NCBI GenBank assembly: GCA_035574295.1
Contig: DATLYX010000013.1
Coordinates: 58,562-122,561 of the forward strand
From: PNAI01 sp035574295
GTDB lineage: Bacteria > Pseudomonadota > Alphaproteobacteria > Rhizobiales > Xanthobacteraceae
Direction of reading: 5' to 3'
Length of the DNA stretch: 64,000 bases
Part shown: positions 8,032-17,116 of the stretch, piece by piece
Layout of the letters: each line of letters begins with the position of its first letter
How positions within the stretch are numbered: the first letter of the stretch is position 1
Translations under genes and position numbers: made by a program
Notes under the pieces: generated by a model
What the model was told of the DNA's origin: nothing
Seen by the model: the letters and a program-made list of their open reading frames with translations, nothing else
Database searches by the model: none

Positions 8032-8826
8032 ATGAGCGGGCAGGAACAAATCGTCATTGATCAGGTCAGCCACACCTATCGGCCGCCGCGCGGCCGGGAG
8101 GTGCTGGCGCTTGAGGACGTCTCGCTCAAGGTGCGGGCGCGCGAATTTCTGGCGCTGCTGGGACCGTCCGGGTGCGGAAAATCGACCCTGCTCTATCTGA
8201 TTGGCGGATTTCTGCCGATCGAGAAGGGCACGATCACCGTGGACGGCAAGCCGGTGAAGGCCCCCGGACCGGATCGCGGCATCGTGTTCCAGCACTTCGC
8301 GCTGTTTCCCTGGAAGAGCGTGCGCGCCAATATCACCTACGGGCTGGAACGGCAGGGCATGCCGCGCGAGCAGCGCGAGGCGCGGGCAAAGGCGCTGATC
8401 GACATGGTCGGCCTCACCGGCTTCGAAGACAGTTTTCCCTCGCAGCTCTCGGGCGGCATGAAGCAGCGCACCGCGCTGGCGCGTACGCTCGCCTTCGATC
8501 CGAACATTCTGCTCATGGACGAGCCATTCGGCGCGCTCGACGCGCAGACGCGACACCTGATGCAGAGCGAACTGCTCGGCATCTGGCAGCGCACCCCGAA
8601 GACCGTGATCTTCGTCACCCACGACGTACAGGAGGCGGTGTATCTCGCCGACCGGGTGGCGGTGATGTCGGCGCGGCCCGGGCGCATCAAGGCGATCATC
8701 GACACCAAGTTCGACAAGAACGATCGCAACGTTTTGCGTACCAAGCGCTTCGTGGATCAGGTCGATGAGATCTGGAACCTGGTGCGCGAAGAGGCGCTCA
8801 AGGCGCAGGGGAGTCGCGGGTCGTGA
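8032..8826 (+). CDS. ABC transporter ATP-binding protein, nitrate/sulfonate/taurine type
   Basis: A 264-residue ATPase of the SsuB/TauB/NrtD class that powers import on the cytoplasmic face. Walker A is GPSGCGKST (44-52), the Q-loop is in IVFQHFALFPWK, the signature is LSGGMKQR (about 139-146), and Walker B runs into ILLMDEPFGALDA with the D-loop, followed by the H-loop in VIFVTHD. PFGALDA and the C-terminal RPGRIKAI stretch are typical of this class. The two permease genes follow with overlaps, so the three are translationally coupled. The substrate cannot be read from the ATPase. Confidence 0.93.
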   Translation: MSGQEQIVIDQVSHTYRPPRGREVLALEDVSLKVRAREFLALLGPSGCGKSTLLYLIGGFLPIEKGTITVDGKPVKAPGPDRGIVFQHFALFPWKSVRANITYGLERQGMPREQREARAKALIDMVGLTGFEDSFPSQLSGGMKQRTALARTLAFDPNILLMDEPFGALDAQTRHLMQSELLGIWQRTPKTVIFVTHDVQEAVYLADRVAVMSARPGRIKAIIDTKFDKNDRNVLRTKRFVDQVDEIWNLVREEALKAQGSRGS

Positions 8827-9563
8827 CTCCTGTGGTCCGCTATCTACCGCTGGTTCTCCTGGCGGTGGGCTGGGAAGCGGTGGTGCGCCTTGAGCTCATC
8901 TCCTCGTCGGCGCTGCCCTCGCTCACCGACGTGGCGGGCGCATGGGTCGATCTGCTGCGAGACGGCGATCTCGTCATCAACGGCAAGGCTTCGCTCTATC
9001 GCGCCGGCGTCGGGCTTGCGCTTGCGATCATCATCGGGGCCGCGCTCGGCATCCTCATGGCGTGGTGGCGGCCGCTCAATGTCTTCATGTCGCCGCTCGT
9101 GGAAATGTTCTATCCGATGCCGAAATCGGCGTTGATCCCAGTGACGGTGATCTGGCTCGGCTTTGGAGACGCCTCGAAGATTCTTCTCATCTTTCTCGGC
9201 TGCATGCTGCCGGTCACGATCGGCGCCTTCAACGGGGCGCGCGGCGCGGACCAGGCGCTGGTGTGGTCGGCGCGTAGCATGGGCGCGGGCCGCATCCGCA
9301 TGCTGTGGGACGTGGTGGTGCCGAGCGCAATGCCCGAGCTGCTCAACGGCATCCGCACCGCGCTTGCGCTGTCCTTCATCCTGTTGGTGAGCTCCGAATT
9401 CATCGTGGCGCAGCAGGGCCTTGGCTATCTGATCGGGTTTCTCGGCGCCAACGGCTCCTATGAAGGCATGTACGCGGTCGTGCTGACGGTCGCCTTTCTC
9501 GGCTTCGCAGCCGATCGAACCTACCAATTGCTGATGCATCGGATGCTGCTATGGCGCGAGTAG
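8823..9563 (+). CDS. ABC transporter permease, SsuC/TauC type (first)
   Basis: A 246-residue inner-membrane permease with about six hydrophobic segments. The coupling-loop region contains VWSARSMGAGRIRMLWDVVVPSAMPELLNGIRTAL, in which the EAA-type loop Gly and the VVPSAMPELLNG stretch mark the SsuC/TauC/NrtB family. It starts at a GTG that overlaps the ATPase stop codon (GTGA), a sign of translational coupling. It lacks a long N-terminal extension. A second, related permease follows, so the transporter probably uses a heterodimer of permeases rather than the homodimer usual for SsuC. Confidence 0.9.
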   Translation: MTPVVRYLPLVLLAVGWEAVVRLELISSSALPSLTDVAGAWVDLLRDGDLVINGKASLYRAGVGLALAIIIGAALGILMAWWRPLNVFMSPLVEMFYPMPKSALIPVTVIWLGFGDASKILLIFLGCMLPVTIGAFNGARGADQALVWSARSMGAGRIRMLWDVVVPSAMPELLNGIRTALALSFILLVSSEFIVAQQGLGYLIGFLGANGSYEGMYAVVLTVAFLGFAADRTYQLLMHRMLLWRE

Positions 9564-10417
9564 ACGAACCGGTTCCGGCACCCAGCGAGCCCGCCATAGG
9601 CGCAGCGAATGCGATCGCGGAGAGCACGCTCGCGCGCGGCCTGCGTTCTGTGTTCTGGGGCTTGGCGCGGGTGTTCTCGGTGCTGCTGCTCGCCGCGGCC
9701 TGGGAGTTGCTTGCCCGCAGCGGCGCTTTCACCCCGTTTCAGTTGCCGGCGCTGAGCGCCGTGCTCGAGCGCGTCTGGATCGATATCCGGTCGGGCGAAC
9801 TCGCGGTCAACGCCGGTCTTACGCTCTACCGCGCGCTGGTCGGTTTCGCGATCTGCGCGGTGCTCGGCATCGCCATCGGCATGGCGATGTCGCGCATCCG
9901 GCTCGCCAACTGGTTCTTCGACCCGATCATTTCGGTCGGGTTTCCGATGCCGAAGATCGCGTTCCTGCCGGTGGTGATGCTCTGGCTCGGCGTCTATGAC
10001 GTGTCGAAAATCACCATCATTGTCATCGACGCTATCTTCCCGGTCATCGCCGCGACGGTGATCGCCATACGGGGCGTGGAGCGCGAGCTGATCTGGTCGG
10101 CGCGCAACATGGGCGCGAACGACCGCGAATTGATGTGGCAGGTGATCCTGCCGGCCGCGCTGCCGCAAATCCTCACCGGGCTGCAGGTTGCGCTGCCGTT
10201 GTCGCTGATCGTCGCCGTGGTCGCCGAAATGCTGATGGGCGGATACGGACTGGGCGGCGCAATGATGTCGGCATCGCGTTTTGCCGACTCGCGCGGCGTG
10301 TTCGCCGCGTTGGTGGAAATCGCGGTGATCGGCTATGTCGTGGTCAAGGGCATGGCGCTGATCCGGCGGCGGCTGCTGATCTGGCACGCCGAGGCCAACG
10401 AGCCCACCACCGTCTGA
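9551..10417 (+). CDS. ABC transporter permease, SsuC/TauC type (second)
   Basis: A 288-residue permease related to the preceding one but with an extra cytoplasmic N-terminus of about 35 residues before its first membrane segment (FWGLARVFSVLLLAAAWELL). It has the same coupling-loop signature (LIWSARNMGANDRELMWQVILPAALPQILTGLQ). Its start lies inside the 3' end of the first permease gene (13-base overlap). The two permeases differ enough to be separate subunits. The binding-protein gene follows after 143 bases. That gap holds two short GC-rich stems (around 10420-10436 and 10458-10475) that might reduce readthrough to the binding protein. Confidence 0.9.
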   Translation: MARVDEPVPAPSEPAIGAANAIAESTLARGLRSVFWGLARVFSVLLLAAAWELLARSGAFTPFQLPALSAVLERVWIDIRSGELAVNAGLTLYRALVGFAICAVLGIAIGMAMSRIRLANWFFDPIISVGFPMPKIAFLPVVMLWLGVYDVSKITIIVIDAIFPVIAATVIAIRGVERELIWSARNMGANDRELMWQVILPAALPQILTGLQVALPLSLIVAVVAEMLMGGYGLGGAMMSASRFADSRGVFAALVEIAVIGYVVVKGMALIRRRLLIWHAEANEPTTV

Positions 10418-10560
10418 CGGCCGCAAGAGGCCGCCCGCCGTTTCGACACCTCGGTCGCCGGCCGCAAGGCCTTGCCCTGAAGCATCTCGGTATGCTCTAA
10501 TTTTTTGTCGCCCCGCCTCGAACCAAAGCAACTCGTCACCGTTCCCAACGGAGAATACAC

Positions 10561-11556
10561 ATGCGTCCCATCAAGCTGATCATTGGCGCGTTTGCGGCAA
10601 CGCTTGTCAGTACGGCCGCCGCCGAACCGGTGAAAATCCGTGCCGGCTGGGTGGCCCCGGTGTCAAACTGGGCCTCGATCTGGCTGGAAAAGAAGGAACT
10701 CGCCAAGCACCTCGGCAAATCCTACGTGTTCGAACAGATCCGTTTCGCCGGCACGCCGCCGATGGTCACGGCGCTGGCCAACAACCAGGTGGAAATCGCA
10801 AACCTTGCGTATTCCACGCTGCCGATCGCGATCCAGAACGCCGGGCTCGAAGACTTGCGCATCATCTCCGACGAGTTCCAGGACGGTGTGGCCGGCTACC
10901 ACACCAACGAATTCATGGTGCTCGACGCAGGACCGATCAAATCGGTGGCGGATCTGAAGGGCAAGGTGGTGGCGACCAATGCCGCCGGCAGCGCGGTGGA
11001 TATCGCCATGCGCGCCATGCTCAAGAAGCACGGGCTCGAGGACAAGCGCGACTACACCGTGGTGGAGGCGCAATTCCCCACCATGCGGGCGATGCTGGCG
11101 GAAAAGAAGGTCGATCTGATCCCCGCGGTGCTGCCGTTCTCGCTTGACCCGGAGCTGCGCAAGATTGCGCGCCCGCTGTTCACAAGCCGCGACGCGGTCG
11201 GCATCTCGCAATTCATCATGTGGAACGCACGCAAACCCTTCATCGACAAGAATCGGGCGGCGATGGTCGATTTCATGGAGGACACCCTGCGCATCGTGCG
11301 CTGGTACCTCGACCCCGCCAACAAGAAGGAAGTGGTGCAAATCGCGGCCCGCATCACGCGCCGGCCGCCGGAAACCTTCGGCTGGCTCTTCACCAAGCAG
11401 GACTACTACCGACACCCGGACATGCTGCCGAATCTGGAGGCGTTGCAGAACAACGTCAGAATCACGAAGGAGCTTGGCTTCGTGAAGGCCGATCTTGACG
11501 TGAAGAAATACGCCGATCTGAGCATCGTGCAGGAGGCGGCCAAGCGGTTGAAATAA
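10561..11556 (+). CDS. ABC transporter substrate-binding protein, SsuA/NMT1 type
   Basis: A 331-residue periplasmic binding protein with a short signal peptide (MRPIKLIIGAFAATLVSTAAA) and then VKIRAGWVAPVSNW. It has the features of the NMT1/SsuA fold: a first lobe with TPPMVTALANNQVEIANLAYSTLPIAIQNAG, the hinge-adjacent motif SVADLKGKVVATNAAGSAVDIAMRAML, and a second-lobe stretch LAEKKVDLIPAVLPF. Such proteins bind sulfonates, taurine, nitrate, thiamine precursors or small organic acids. The neighbours (a tartrate-dehydratase-like enzyme, a lyase and a hydroxyacid dehydrogenase) favour an organic acid here, which is an inference from context only. Confidence 0.9.
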   Translation: MRPIKLIIGAFAATLVSTAAAEPVKIRAGWVAPVSNWASIWLEKKELAKHLGKSYVFEQIRFAGTPPMVTALANNQVEIANLAYSTLPIAIQNAGLEDLRIISDEFQDGVAGYHTNEFMVLDAGPIKSVADLKGKVVATNAAGSAVDIAMRAMLKKHGLEDKRDYTVVEAQFPTMRAMLAEKKVDLIPAVLPFSLDPELRKIARPLFTSRDAVGISQFIMWNARKPFIDKNRAAMVDFMEDTLRIVRWYLDPANKKEVVQIAARITRRPPETFGWLFTKQDYYRHPDMLPNLEALQNNVRITKELGFVKADLDVKKYADLSIVQEAAKRLK

Positions 11557-11648
11557 CCGCGCCGCCTGCATTGCTTGCTTCTCCAGGCCCCGGCGATGCG
11601 TCCGTCGCCGGGGTACGATTTTGGACGCCGAAATCCGCTTCCGATTCC

Positions 11649-12623
11649 ATGCCGCGCCTGCTCATCCTCCTGACCCTGCCGGCCGAGGTCATCGAGCAAT
11701 ATCGCGCGCGCCTGCGCGCCAAATTTCCCGCGCTTGCCATCGATGTCGCCGATCAGAACAGCGATTTCAAGCCGCTGATCGCCGGCGCCGACATTCTGCT
11801 CACGTTCGGCCAAGTGATGAAAAATCTGAAGGCGGATTTCGCCGCCGCTGGCAACCTCAAATGGGTGCAGGCGCTCGGCACCGGGGTTGACGGAATCGTC
11901 GACCAGCCCACGCTGCAACCGAACGTCATCGTCACCAACGTGCATGGCATTCACGGCGAGCCGGTGTCGGAAGCCGCGCTTGCCGGCATGTTGGCACTCG
12001 CCCGCGACATCCCGCGGGCGGTGCGGGCGCAGGACCGGCACGCCTGGCTGCGCTGGCCGGCAAAGCTGCTGAGCGGCAAGACGGTGGGGATTTTTGGCGT
12101 CGGCGCCATCGCCGAGAGGCTTGCACCGAAATGCAAGGCGCTGGGCATGACGGTGATCGGGATTAGCTCGGGGGTGCGCTCCGTTCCGGGCTTCGACCGC
12201 ATGCACGGTCGCGACGAACTGCTGCGCGTCGTGCCGGAGCTCGACTACCTCGTGCTGCTCACGCCCTATTCGCCGGCAACGCATCGGCTCATCGGAGCGG
12301 CGGTATTTTCGGCCATGAAGCCGGCGGCCTTTCTTGTGAATCTCGCCCGCGGCGGGGTGGTGGACGAGGAGGCGCTGGTCGAGGCGCTGCGCTCGCGCCG
12401 GATTGCCGGCGCCGCGCTCGATGTCTTCCAAGAGGAGCCGCTGCCGGCCGGGCATCCCTTGTGGTCGTTCGAAAACGTCATCATCACCACCCACCAAGGC
12501 GGCTTCTGCGACGTCTACGTGGACCTTGCCATGCCGACGATCGAGCACAACATGCGCTGTTTCCTCGCCGGCGAATTCGCAAAGATGGTCAACGTGGTCC
12601 GGCGCGCCGATTCACTTCGGTGA
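11649..12623 (+). CDS. D-2-hydroxyacid dehydrogenase, NAD(P)-dependent
   Basis: A 324-residue protein of the D-isomer-specific 2-hydroxyacid dehydrogenase family, which interconverts 2-oxo acids and D-2-hydroxy acids. The substrate domain includes LKWVQALGTGVDGI, and the cofactor domain has the Rossmann loop GKTVGIFGVGAIAERLAP, where the third glycine of GxGxxG is alanine. The catalytic set is Arg in NLARGGVVDEEAL, the Glu in FQEEPLP, and the His in TTHQGG. The ATG at 11649 is chosen because it starts directly at the first strand (PRLLILLTLP). It sits 92 bases after the binding-protein gene and is likely the last gene of the uptake-and-catabolism set. Confidence 0.87.
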   Translation: MPRLLILLTLPAEVIEQYRARLRAKFPALAIDVADQNSDFKPLIAGADILLTFGQVMKNLKADFAAAGNLKWVQALGTGVDGIVDQPTLQPNVIVTNVHGIHGEPVSEAALAGMLALARDIPRAVRAQDRHAWLRWPAKLLSGKTVGIFGVGAIAERLAPKCKALGMTVIGISSGVRSVPGFDRMHGRDELLRVVPELDYLVLLTPYSPATHRLIGAAVFSAMKPAAFLVNLARGGVVDEEALVEALRSRRIAGAALDVFQEEPLPAGHPLWSFENVIITTHQGGFCDVYVDLAMPTIEHNMRCFLAGEFAKMVNVVRRADSLR

Positions 12624-13109
12624 AACTCGGCGGCGAATCCGGCACGCGCGGCGCAAAGGGATCCGCAGGTCGTGAGACTGGCAGCTCCCGGGACCGGCGC
12701 GAATCACCCCTCATCTGAACGCTTGGCAAAATTCGAATCGACGAATCGCGCGAAGGTTGCCGCTTTAAGTTAACGCGGGAGCATCAGTTGCGTTGCGATG
12801 TATACGAAAAATAAACCATAAGGCCCGTTCGGTTTCACCCGCGGATACCCTGTTAATTCTGTGAATAACTTCAATAAGAGCTTGGCGTCTCGCCCGTATT
12901 CGGCTCCCGATAACTTTGGAAATGTCGACGCGCGCAGTGACAGGTGAGGCGGATGGTAAATTTTTTTTTGGCATTTTCCGTCCGACAATAATCTTAATGG
13001 CGAGCGGCTGTAGACGAGCAGACTTGTAAAGTTGCACCAGCAAGATCGGACTGATACTTTGCCTCGCGTTTCCCAGAGAGCCGTATCGCAAGTTTGGGGG
13101 AGATCAAGA
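12624..13109 (+). other. Gene-free, AT-richer stretch upstream of the secretion operon
   Basis: These 486 bases separate the dehydrogenase gene from the TolC-like gene. They are clearly less GC-rich than the surroundings and hold a run of nine T (12961-12969) followed closely by TTGGCA and an AT-rich tract (CAATAATCTTAAT), which may contain the promoter of the adhesin-export operon. Two overlapping reading frames on the minus strand (about 12765-13120) show no recognisable domain or ribosome site and are not called. Confidence 0.5.
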
Positions 13110-14561
13110 TTGGCCCGCATCGCGGTGATTCCCCTGAGTTTTTTTGGATTTATCGCCGCCGCAACAGGAGCTGCTGTTGCGGCTGAACCATTTACGATTC
13201 AGGATGCCATCCTTCAGGCGGTGCGCACACATCCGGGCGTCGGCGAAGCCGCTGCCAATCGCCGCGCGACCGATGCCGAGATGCGCCAGCAGCAGGGCAC
13301 GCTGCTGCCGCAGGTGCGGCTCGAAGCGCGCACCGGCTACAGCCGGTTCGATCATCGCGACGCGGCGGTGCCGCTGCCCGGCAACGACCAGCGGCTGGCG
13401 ACCACCAGCCAATCGATCGTGGTGCGGCAACTGCTGTTCGACGGCTTCACATCGCTTAACGAAATCTGGCGTCAGGCGGCGCGTGTCGACGCCGCGGCCG
13501 CGCGGGTGTTCGAGCGCACCGAGCTGATCGCGCTTGATGCCGTCGAAGCCTATGTCGACGTGCTCCGCTACCAGAAGATCGTCAACCATTCGATGCAGAA
13601 TCTCGAAGCGCATCGGCGGATCGCGGCAAACGTGCGCGCCCGCTTCCAGGGCGGACGGGCCGGCGAAGGCGATCTCGAGCAGGTGCTCGAGCGGGTGGCG
13701 CAAGCGGAGGCTTCGCTCGCACGCTACCGGCAGAATCTCGAGGAAGCGCGCGCCATATATCGCCGCGCCATTGGGCTTGAGCCGTTCAACCTGCGCGAGC
13801 CGCGCCGACTGACGCGCCTGCCGAAGTCGCGCGACGAGGCGGTGGCGATCGCGCTCACCCACAATCCGACCATCAAGGCTGCGCGGGCGGACGCCGATGC
13901 GGCGCGCCATGCCTTCCGCGCGACTGACGGGGCTTTTGTACCCTCGATCTCGCTCGAAGGGCGCGCCTCGCGCGACTACAACGCAAGCCTTTCGCTGCCG
14001 GGACGCAGCACCAACCAGAGCGGCTTTCTGGTATTCAGTTGGGATGCCTTCCGCGGCGGCCAGGATGCATGGCGCCGGGTGGAAATGAGCGAACGTTACA
14101 TCGAGGCGTCCCAGCGCCACGCGCGCCTGCAGCGCGAAGCGTTCTCCACGCTTGACCGGGCCTGGGCGGCGCGAACCATTGTCAACGACCAGATCGCCGC
14201 CTTGCAGCGCGATGTGGAATCCGGCCGCAAGGTGATTGCGGCCTACACCAAGGAATACGAGCTCGGGCAGCGATCGCTGATCGATTTGCTGAACGCGCAC
14301 AACCAGTACTATGCGGCGCTGGTTGGTCTTGAATCGGTGCGTGGCCTGGCCGTGTTCGCGGACTATCAACTGCTCGCGGCGACCGGGCAGCTGCTGGCCC
14401 ATGCCAAGATCCCCCAGCGGCCGGAGGCCGCGCCGCTTGAACAGAAACCGATCGGCGTCCTGCCGATGAAAATCCCGCCGGTACTGATCAATCCGCCGGA
14501 ACCGAGCGGCCCGGAGCCGCTGAATCTCTCGGCGCCGGTGCCGACACAGGGCGGCCGCTGA
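13110..14561 (+). CDS. TolC-family outer membrane efflux protein of a type I secretion system
   Basis: An outer-membrane channel of the TolC/LapE family, about 483 residues. It has a signal peptide ending in ATGAAVAAEP, then the duplicated outer-membrane-efflux layout: a first repeat beginning TIQDAILQAVRTHPGVGEAAANRRATDAEM and a second beginning RDEAVAIALTHNPTIKAARADADAARH. The motif YELGQRSLIDLLNAHNQYYAA near residue 385 is a hallmark of type I secretion partners of TolC. A proline-rich tail ends the protein. The TTG at 13110 is preferred because GGGGGAG lies 7 bases upstream and it places the signal peptide at the terminus; a TTG at 13032 is also in frame. The exporter ATPase gene follows after 293 bases. 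Confidence 0.9.
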   Translation: MARIAVIPLSFFGFIAAATGAAVAAEPFTIQDAILQAVRTHPGVGEAAANRRATDAEMRQQQGTLLPQVRLEARTGYSRFDHRDAAVPLPGNDQRLATTSQSIVVRQLLFDGFTSLNEIWRQAARVDAAAARVFERTELIALDAVEAYVDVLRYQKIVNHSMQNLEAHRRIAANVRARFQGGRAGEGDLEQVLERVAQAEASLARYRQNLEEARAIYRRAIGLEPFNLREPRRLTRLPKSRDEAVAIALTHNPTIKAARADADAARHAFRATDGAFVPSISLEGRASRDYNASLSLPGRSTNQSGFLVFSWDAFRGGQDAWRRVEMSERYIEASQRHARLQREAFSTLDRAWAARTIVNDQIAALQRDVESGRKVIAAYTKEYELGQRSLIDLLNAHNQYYAALVGLESVRGLAVFADYQLLAATGQLLAHAKIPQRPEAAPLEQKPIGVLPMKIPPVLINPPEPSGPEPLNLSAPVPTQGGR

Positions 14562-14794
14562 ATCTTGTGAAGTCCTGCGCAATTCGGCTCCGCCGGATGG
14601 GAACCAACCTGGCCACAAGCTCGTTAGCGTGAGCGCGCGACCCCCCGCAGAGGGGGCAGGCGGTATCGTATTCGGTGGGGTATTGCAGGCTGATTTGGCG
14701 CCTTCTTATGGTTTCACTATGGTTAACAGGGTCATTCATAAAGCAATAATGATTCAATGACCTATATTCGTCAGAATTTTCCTCAGATGCTTCA

Positions 14795-14814
14795 CAATAG
14801 CTTCTCTGCTATTG
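14795..14814 (+). promoter_or_regulatory. Inverted repeat upstream of the type I exporter gene
   Basis: Arms CAATAGC (14795-14801) and GCTATTG (14808-14814) surround a six-base spacer, about 40 bases before the exporter start, in an AT-richer part of the 293-base gap. It could be an operator or an mRNA hairpin. A second GC-rich hairpin (CCCCC/GGGGG, 14642-14656) lies earlier in the same gap and might weakly terminate transcription from the TolC-like gene. The role of both is unproven. Confidence 0.35.
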
Positions 14815-14854
14815 GTGCTAAAATCTGCACAATCAACTTCAGCGGCGGACTCCT

Positions 14855-17116
14855 TTGACGATCCAGGCGCCAAAACTCCAGGCACCCAAGCTCATTGTCT
14901 CCCCCAAGGGAGGGGCGGAGCCGCCCAAGCCCGCGGCGCCGCCGCGTGCGCCCGCGGATCCGCTCACCGATTCTCTCCTCTACCTTGCGGCGCATCACGG
15001 GCGCGCCGTGAGCCGCGAAGCCTTGCTGGGCGGGCTGCCCATCAGCGATGGCCGGCTGCGCGTCGCCCTCTACGACCGGGCGGCACGCCGTGCCGGGCTT
15101 GAGGCCGAGGCGGTCAAGCGCACCATCAGCGAAATCCCCGCCCTGGTACTGCCCGCGGTCCTGGTGCTGCGCGACGGCTCCACGCGCATCCTGCTCGCAA
15201 TCGATCACAAGGCGCGGTCAGCAAAGGTCGTCAATCCGAGCGTCAACGCGCCGCCGGAGATTCGCACGTTCGATTCGCTGAACGCCGAACACCTCGGCTA
15301 TGTCTTCTTCGTACGGCCGATCGCCGCCGCCGACGCCCGCGCGGTCGCCGCCGGGGGCCTGCCCAAGGACCATTGGTTCTGGTCGGTGGTCCGCCGCTAC
15401 TGGCGCAACTACAGCCATGTGGCGATCTCGGCGTTCATCATCAACATGATCGCCCTGGCAACGCCGTTGTTCATCATGAACGTGTACGATCGCGTGGTGC
15501 CGAACGGGGCGATCGCCTCGCTGGTTGCGCTCTCCATCGGGCTTGGCATTGCCATCGTGTTCGATTTCGTGCTGCGCACGGTGCGCAGCCGGATTATCGA
15601 CATCACCGGCAAGAAAATCGACGTGGTGCTGGCCGCCAATATCTTCGAGCACGTGCTGTCGGTGAAAATGGCGCAGCGGCCGACCTCGGTGGGAATTCTC
15701 GCCAATCAGCTCCGCGACTTCGATTCGGTGCGCGATTTCTTCACCTCGGGCAGCGTGGTGTCGGCCACCGACCTGTTGTTTGCGGTCCTGTTCGTCTTGG
15801 TGTTGTACCTGATCGCCGGCCCGCTGGCGTTCGTACCGCTGGCGATGCTGCCCATCATGATCATCGTCGGGCTGGCGCTGCAGCGGCCGCTGGATCGCGC
15901 CATGCGGCGGCTGCAGGCGGAATCGGCCGCGCGCCACGGCGTGCTGGTTGAGTCGCTGTCGGGCATCGAGACGGTGCGTGCCACCGGCGCGGAATCGCGG
16001 ATGCAGATGGCCTGGGAGCGGTCGGTTGCTGCGACGGCGCGCTCCGGCGAAGATGTGCATTTCTGGGCCTCGCTTGCGCTCACCAGCGCCAATACCGCGC
16101 AGCAGTTGACCACCCTTCTGCTGGTGGTGATCGGTGTGTTCCTCATTATTGACGGCAAGCTTTCGGTCGGCGCGCTGGTCGCCGCCACCATGCTGGCCGG
16201 CCGGGTGCTGGCGCCGATCGCAGGAATTGCGTCGGTGATCACGCGCGGCACGCAGACGATCGCGGCGCTCAAGGCGATCGACCGCGTGATGACTCTGGAG
16301 CGGGAGCGGCCGCCGGACCGGACCTTTGTTCGGCGCAAGATCGAGGAAGGCCGCATCGCCTTCGATCGCGTGAGTTTTACTTATCCGAACGCGCCGCAGC
16401 CGGCGCTGGAAAACGTCACCTTCCAGATCAACCCGGGCGAGCGGGTGGGCATTATCGGCCGCGTCGGATCGGGCAAGACCACGGTGGGGCGCCTCTTGGT
16501 CGGCTTCTACGAGCCGAGAGATGGCCGGATCCTGATCGACGGCGTCGACGTGCGCCAATACGACCCGGCGGACCTGCGCAGCGGCATCGGCTTTGCGCTG
16601 CAGGACACCGACCTGTTCTTCGGCAAGCTGCGCGACAACATTGCGCTCGGCAAACCCGATGCCACCGACGCCGAGGTTCTTGAGGCAGCGCGGCTCGCCG
16701 GCGTGGAAGCGTTCATCGCCGGACATCCGCTCGGTTATGAGATGCCGGTTGCGGAGGGCGGCCGCAGTCTCTCCGGCGGGCAGAAGCAGGCGATCGGGCT
16801 TGCGCGCGTCCTGATCCGCAAGCCGAAGGTGTTGTTCCTCGACGAACCGACGGCGCATTTCGACGTGCGCAGCGAAGCCGAATTCCTCGATCGGCTCAAG
16901 ACACTGGCCGCGCACAAGATGACGATCATCATTGCGACCCACCGCCTCTCGGTTCTAACCTTGCTCGATCGCCTCCTGTTGTTTGATCGCGGCCGCCTGA
17001 TCGCGGATGGACCGCGCGATCAGGTGCTCGCCATCGTCCAGGGCAACAGGCGGCCACAACCGCAGTCCGCCCCGGGTCCGGCTGTCGTAGTCCCCAAATC
17101 CAATGCGACGCTCTGA
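14855..17116 (+). CDS. Type I secretion ABC transporter (permease-ATPase), LapB/HlyB type
   Basis: A 753-residue inner-membrane exporter. The N-terminus has a QAPKL repeat and then a C39-peptidase-like domain (about 40-150) with no catalytic cysteine, as in LapB and HlyB, which export uncleaved RTX substrates. A six-helix membrane domain follows (about 180-340), starting at WSVVRRYWRNYSHVAIS. The ATPase domain has Walker A GRVGSGKTT (about 535), signature LSGGQKQ, Walker B VLFLDEPT and H-loop IIATHR. It is the energy source for exporting the adhesin encoded convergently downstream. The start is a TTG at 14855 with only a weak upstream purine stretch. The HlyD gene overlaps its 3' end by 14 bases. 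Confidence 0.93.
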   Translation: MTIQAPKLQAPKLIVSPKGGAEPPKPAAPPRAPADPLTDSLLYLAAHHGRAVSREALLGGLPISDGRLRVALYDRAARRAGLEAEAVKRTISEIPALVLPAVLVLRDGSTRILLAIDHKARSAKVVNPSVNAPPEIRTFDSLNAEHLGYVFFVRPIAAADARAVAAGGLPKDHWFWSVVRRYWRNYSHVAISAFIINMIALATPLFIMNVYDRVVPNGAIASLVALSIGLGIAIVFDFVLRTVRSRIIDITGKKIDVVLAANIFEHVLSVKMAQRPTSVGILANQLRDFDSVRDFFTSGSVVSATDLLFAVLFVLVLYLIAGPLAFVPLAMLPIMIIVGLALQRPLDRAMRRLQAESAARHGVLVESLSGIETVRATGAESRMQMAWERSVAATARSGEDVHFWASLALTSANTAQQLTTLLLVVIGVFLIIDGKLSVGALVAATMLAGRVLAPIAGIASVITRGTQTIAALKAIDRVMTLERERPPDRTFVRRKIEEGRIAFDRVSFTYPNAPQPALENVTFQINPGERVGIIGRVGSGKTTVGRLLVGFYEPRDGRILIDGVDVRQYDPADLRSGIGFALQDTDLFFGKLRDNIALGKPDATDAEVLEAARLAGVEAFIAGHPLGYEMPVAEGGRSLSGGQKQAIGLARVLIRKPKVLFLDEPTAHFDVRSEAEFLDRLKTLAAHKMTIIIATHRLSVLTLLDRLLLFDRGRLIADGPRDQVLAIVQGNRRPQPQSAPGPAVVVPKSNATL

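Noticed and set aside
12765..13120. Two overlapping minus-strand frames of about 110 codons in the gene-free stretch before the secretion operon
   Set aside because: They overlap each other in different frames, have no family resemblance or ribosome site, and lie in AT-richer DNA that more likely holds a promoter.
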